In this document: positions 63,780 through 64,000 of the stretch, in pieces
Position numbering within the stretch: position 1 is the stretch's first letter
Layout of the letters: every line of letters starts with the position of its first letter
Origin: Kaistia terrae
GTDB lineage: Bacteria > Pseudomonadota > Alphaproteobacteria > Rhizobiales > Kaistiaceae
Direction of reading: 5' to 3'
Length of the DNA stretch: 64,000 nucleotides
Assembly: GCF_026344005.1 (NCBI RefSeq)
Contig: NZ_JAPKNH010000001.1
Location: 744,001 to 808,000, forward strand
Notes under the pieces: model-generated
What the model saw: only the letters and a program-made list of their open reading frames with translations
Database searches by the model: none
Told to the model about the DNA's origin: nothing
Position numbers and translations under genes: made by a program

Positions 63780-64000
63780 ATGGCCGCGACCCGCGACAAG
63801 GACGGCCAGAGCGAACTCTGGGAGATGGCTCCGGGCGAACGCAAGGATGGCGACGCCGCGCTCGTCGTCGATGTCGACGGCTTCGAAGGTCCGCTCGACC
63901 TGCTTCTCTCTTTGGCGCGGACGCAAAAGGTCGATCTCGCCAAGATCTCGATCCTGGCGCTGGCCGAGCAGTATCTTTCCTATATCGAGGAACTGCGGCG
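63780..64000 (+). CDS. scpA: Segregation and condensation protein A (5' part)
   Basis: The first 73 residues of ScpA, cut by the window end. VDGFEGPLDLLLSLARTQKVDL (in two overlapping pieces) and SILALAEQYLSYI are the conserved N-terminal kleisin helix that binds SMC. It starts 14 bp after nagZ, the usual nagZ-scpA-scpB order. With SMC and ScpB it helps condense and partition the chromosome. Confidence 0.93.
   Translation, partial: MAATRDKDGQSELWEMAPGERKDGDAALVVDVDGFEGPLDLLLSLARTQKVDLAKISILALAEQYLSYIEELR

Overview
The window is gene-dense, GC-rich chromosomal DNA from an alphaproteobacterium, most likely of the order Hyphomicrobiales (Rhizobiales). Support comes from several conserved neighbourhoods and proteins: rpoZ-rsh-pyrE-pdxJ-acpS-lepB-rnc-era, argS-SPOR-nagZ-scpA, accB-accC-aat with a convergent DUF2155 gene, an ExoR-type periplasmic regulator, a Porin_2-type porin, one bifunctional Rsh protein, and a likely PhoB-controlled plcP-agt pair. 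The genus cannot be fixed from the sequence alone. I saw no rRNA, tRNA, insertion sequence, prophage or CRISPR array, so this looks like core chromosome with a few accessory genes.

Layout. 0-9 kb: a ROK regulator, an aminotransferase, an M48 protease with TPR-like repeats, a DsbA/Com1-like oxidoreductase, then aroQ, accB, accC and aat (aromatic and fatty-acid synthesis, N-end rule). 9-23 kb: mainly metabolism and transport: an orphan molybdenum hydroxylase, a DMT permease, thiD, an MscS channel, an FAH-family enzyme, a LysE exporter, the plcP-agt lipid-remodelling pair behind a Pho box, a serine/threonine dehydratase, an MFS carrier, and a dgcA-dgcN pair for D-glutamate. 23-27 kb: a four-gene Mla/MCE lipid transporter. 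27-32 kb: a DEAD-box helicase with a repetitive tail, a small secreted protein, and parE with a LexA box upstream. 32-39 kb: an envelope cluster with exoR, a four-gene unit (31-aa ORF, BON-like/OmpA protein, 50-aa membrane protein, helix-hairpin-helix membrane protein) and a Slt70-like transglycosylase. 39-44 kb: dapA, smpB, a porin, a family 5 uracil-DNA glycosylase and a NYN nuclease. 44-51.6 kb: the rpoZ to era housekeeping run. 51.8-59 kb: a WYL regulator and its partner, DUF2332, GFA, xth, OsmC, amn, erpA and a dNTPase. 59-64 kb: argS, a SPOR protein, nagZ and the start of scpA.

Signals beyond the genes: a near-consensus Pho box before plcP-agt, a perfect GTTC-N7-GTTC LexA site before parE, a dispersed two-hairpin repeat of about 105 bp (two full copies and one remnant), an inverted pair of REP-like palindromes after era, a perfect 12-bp inverted repeat before the WYL operon, and a translationally coupled 31-codon ORF before the BON/OmpA gene. 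The best candidates for something undescribed are the BON/OmpA membrane operon and the two-hairpin repeat family. The rest are likely new instances of known biology. All family assignments come from reading translated sequence by eye; no database search was run.
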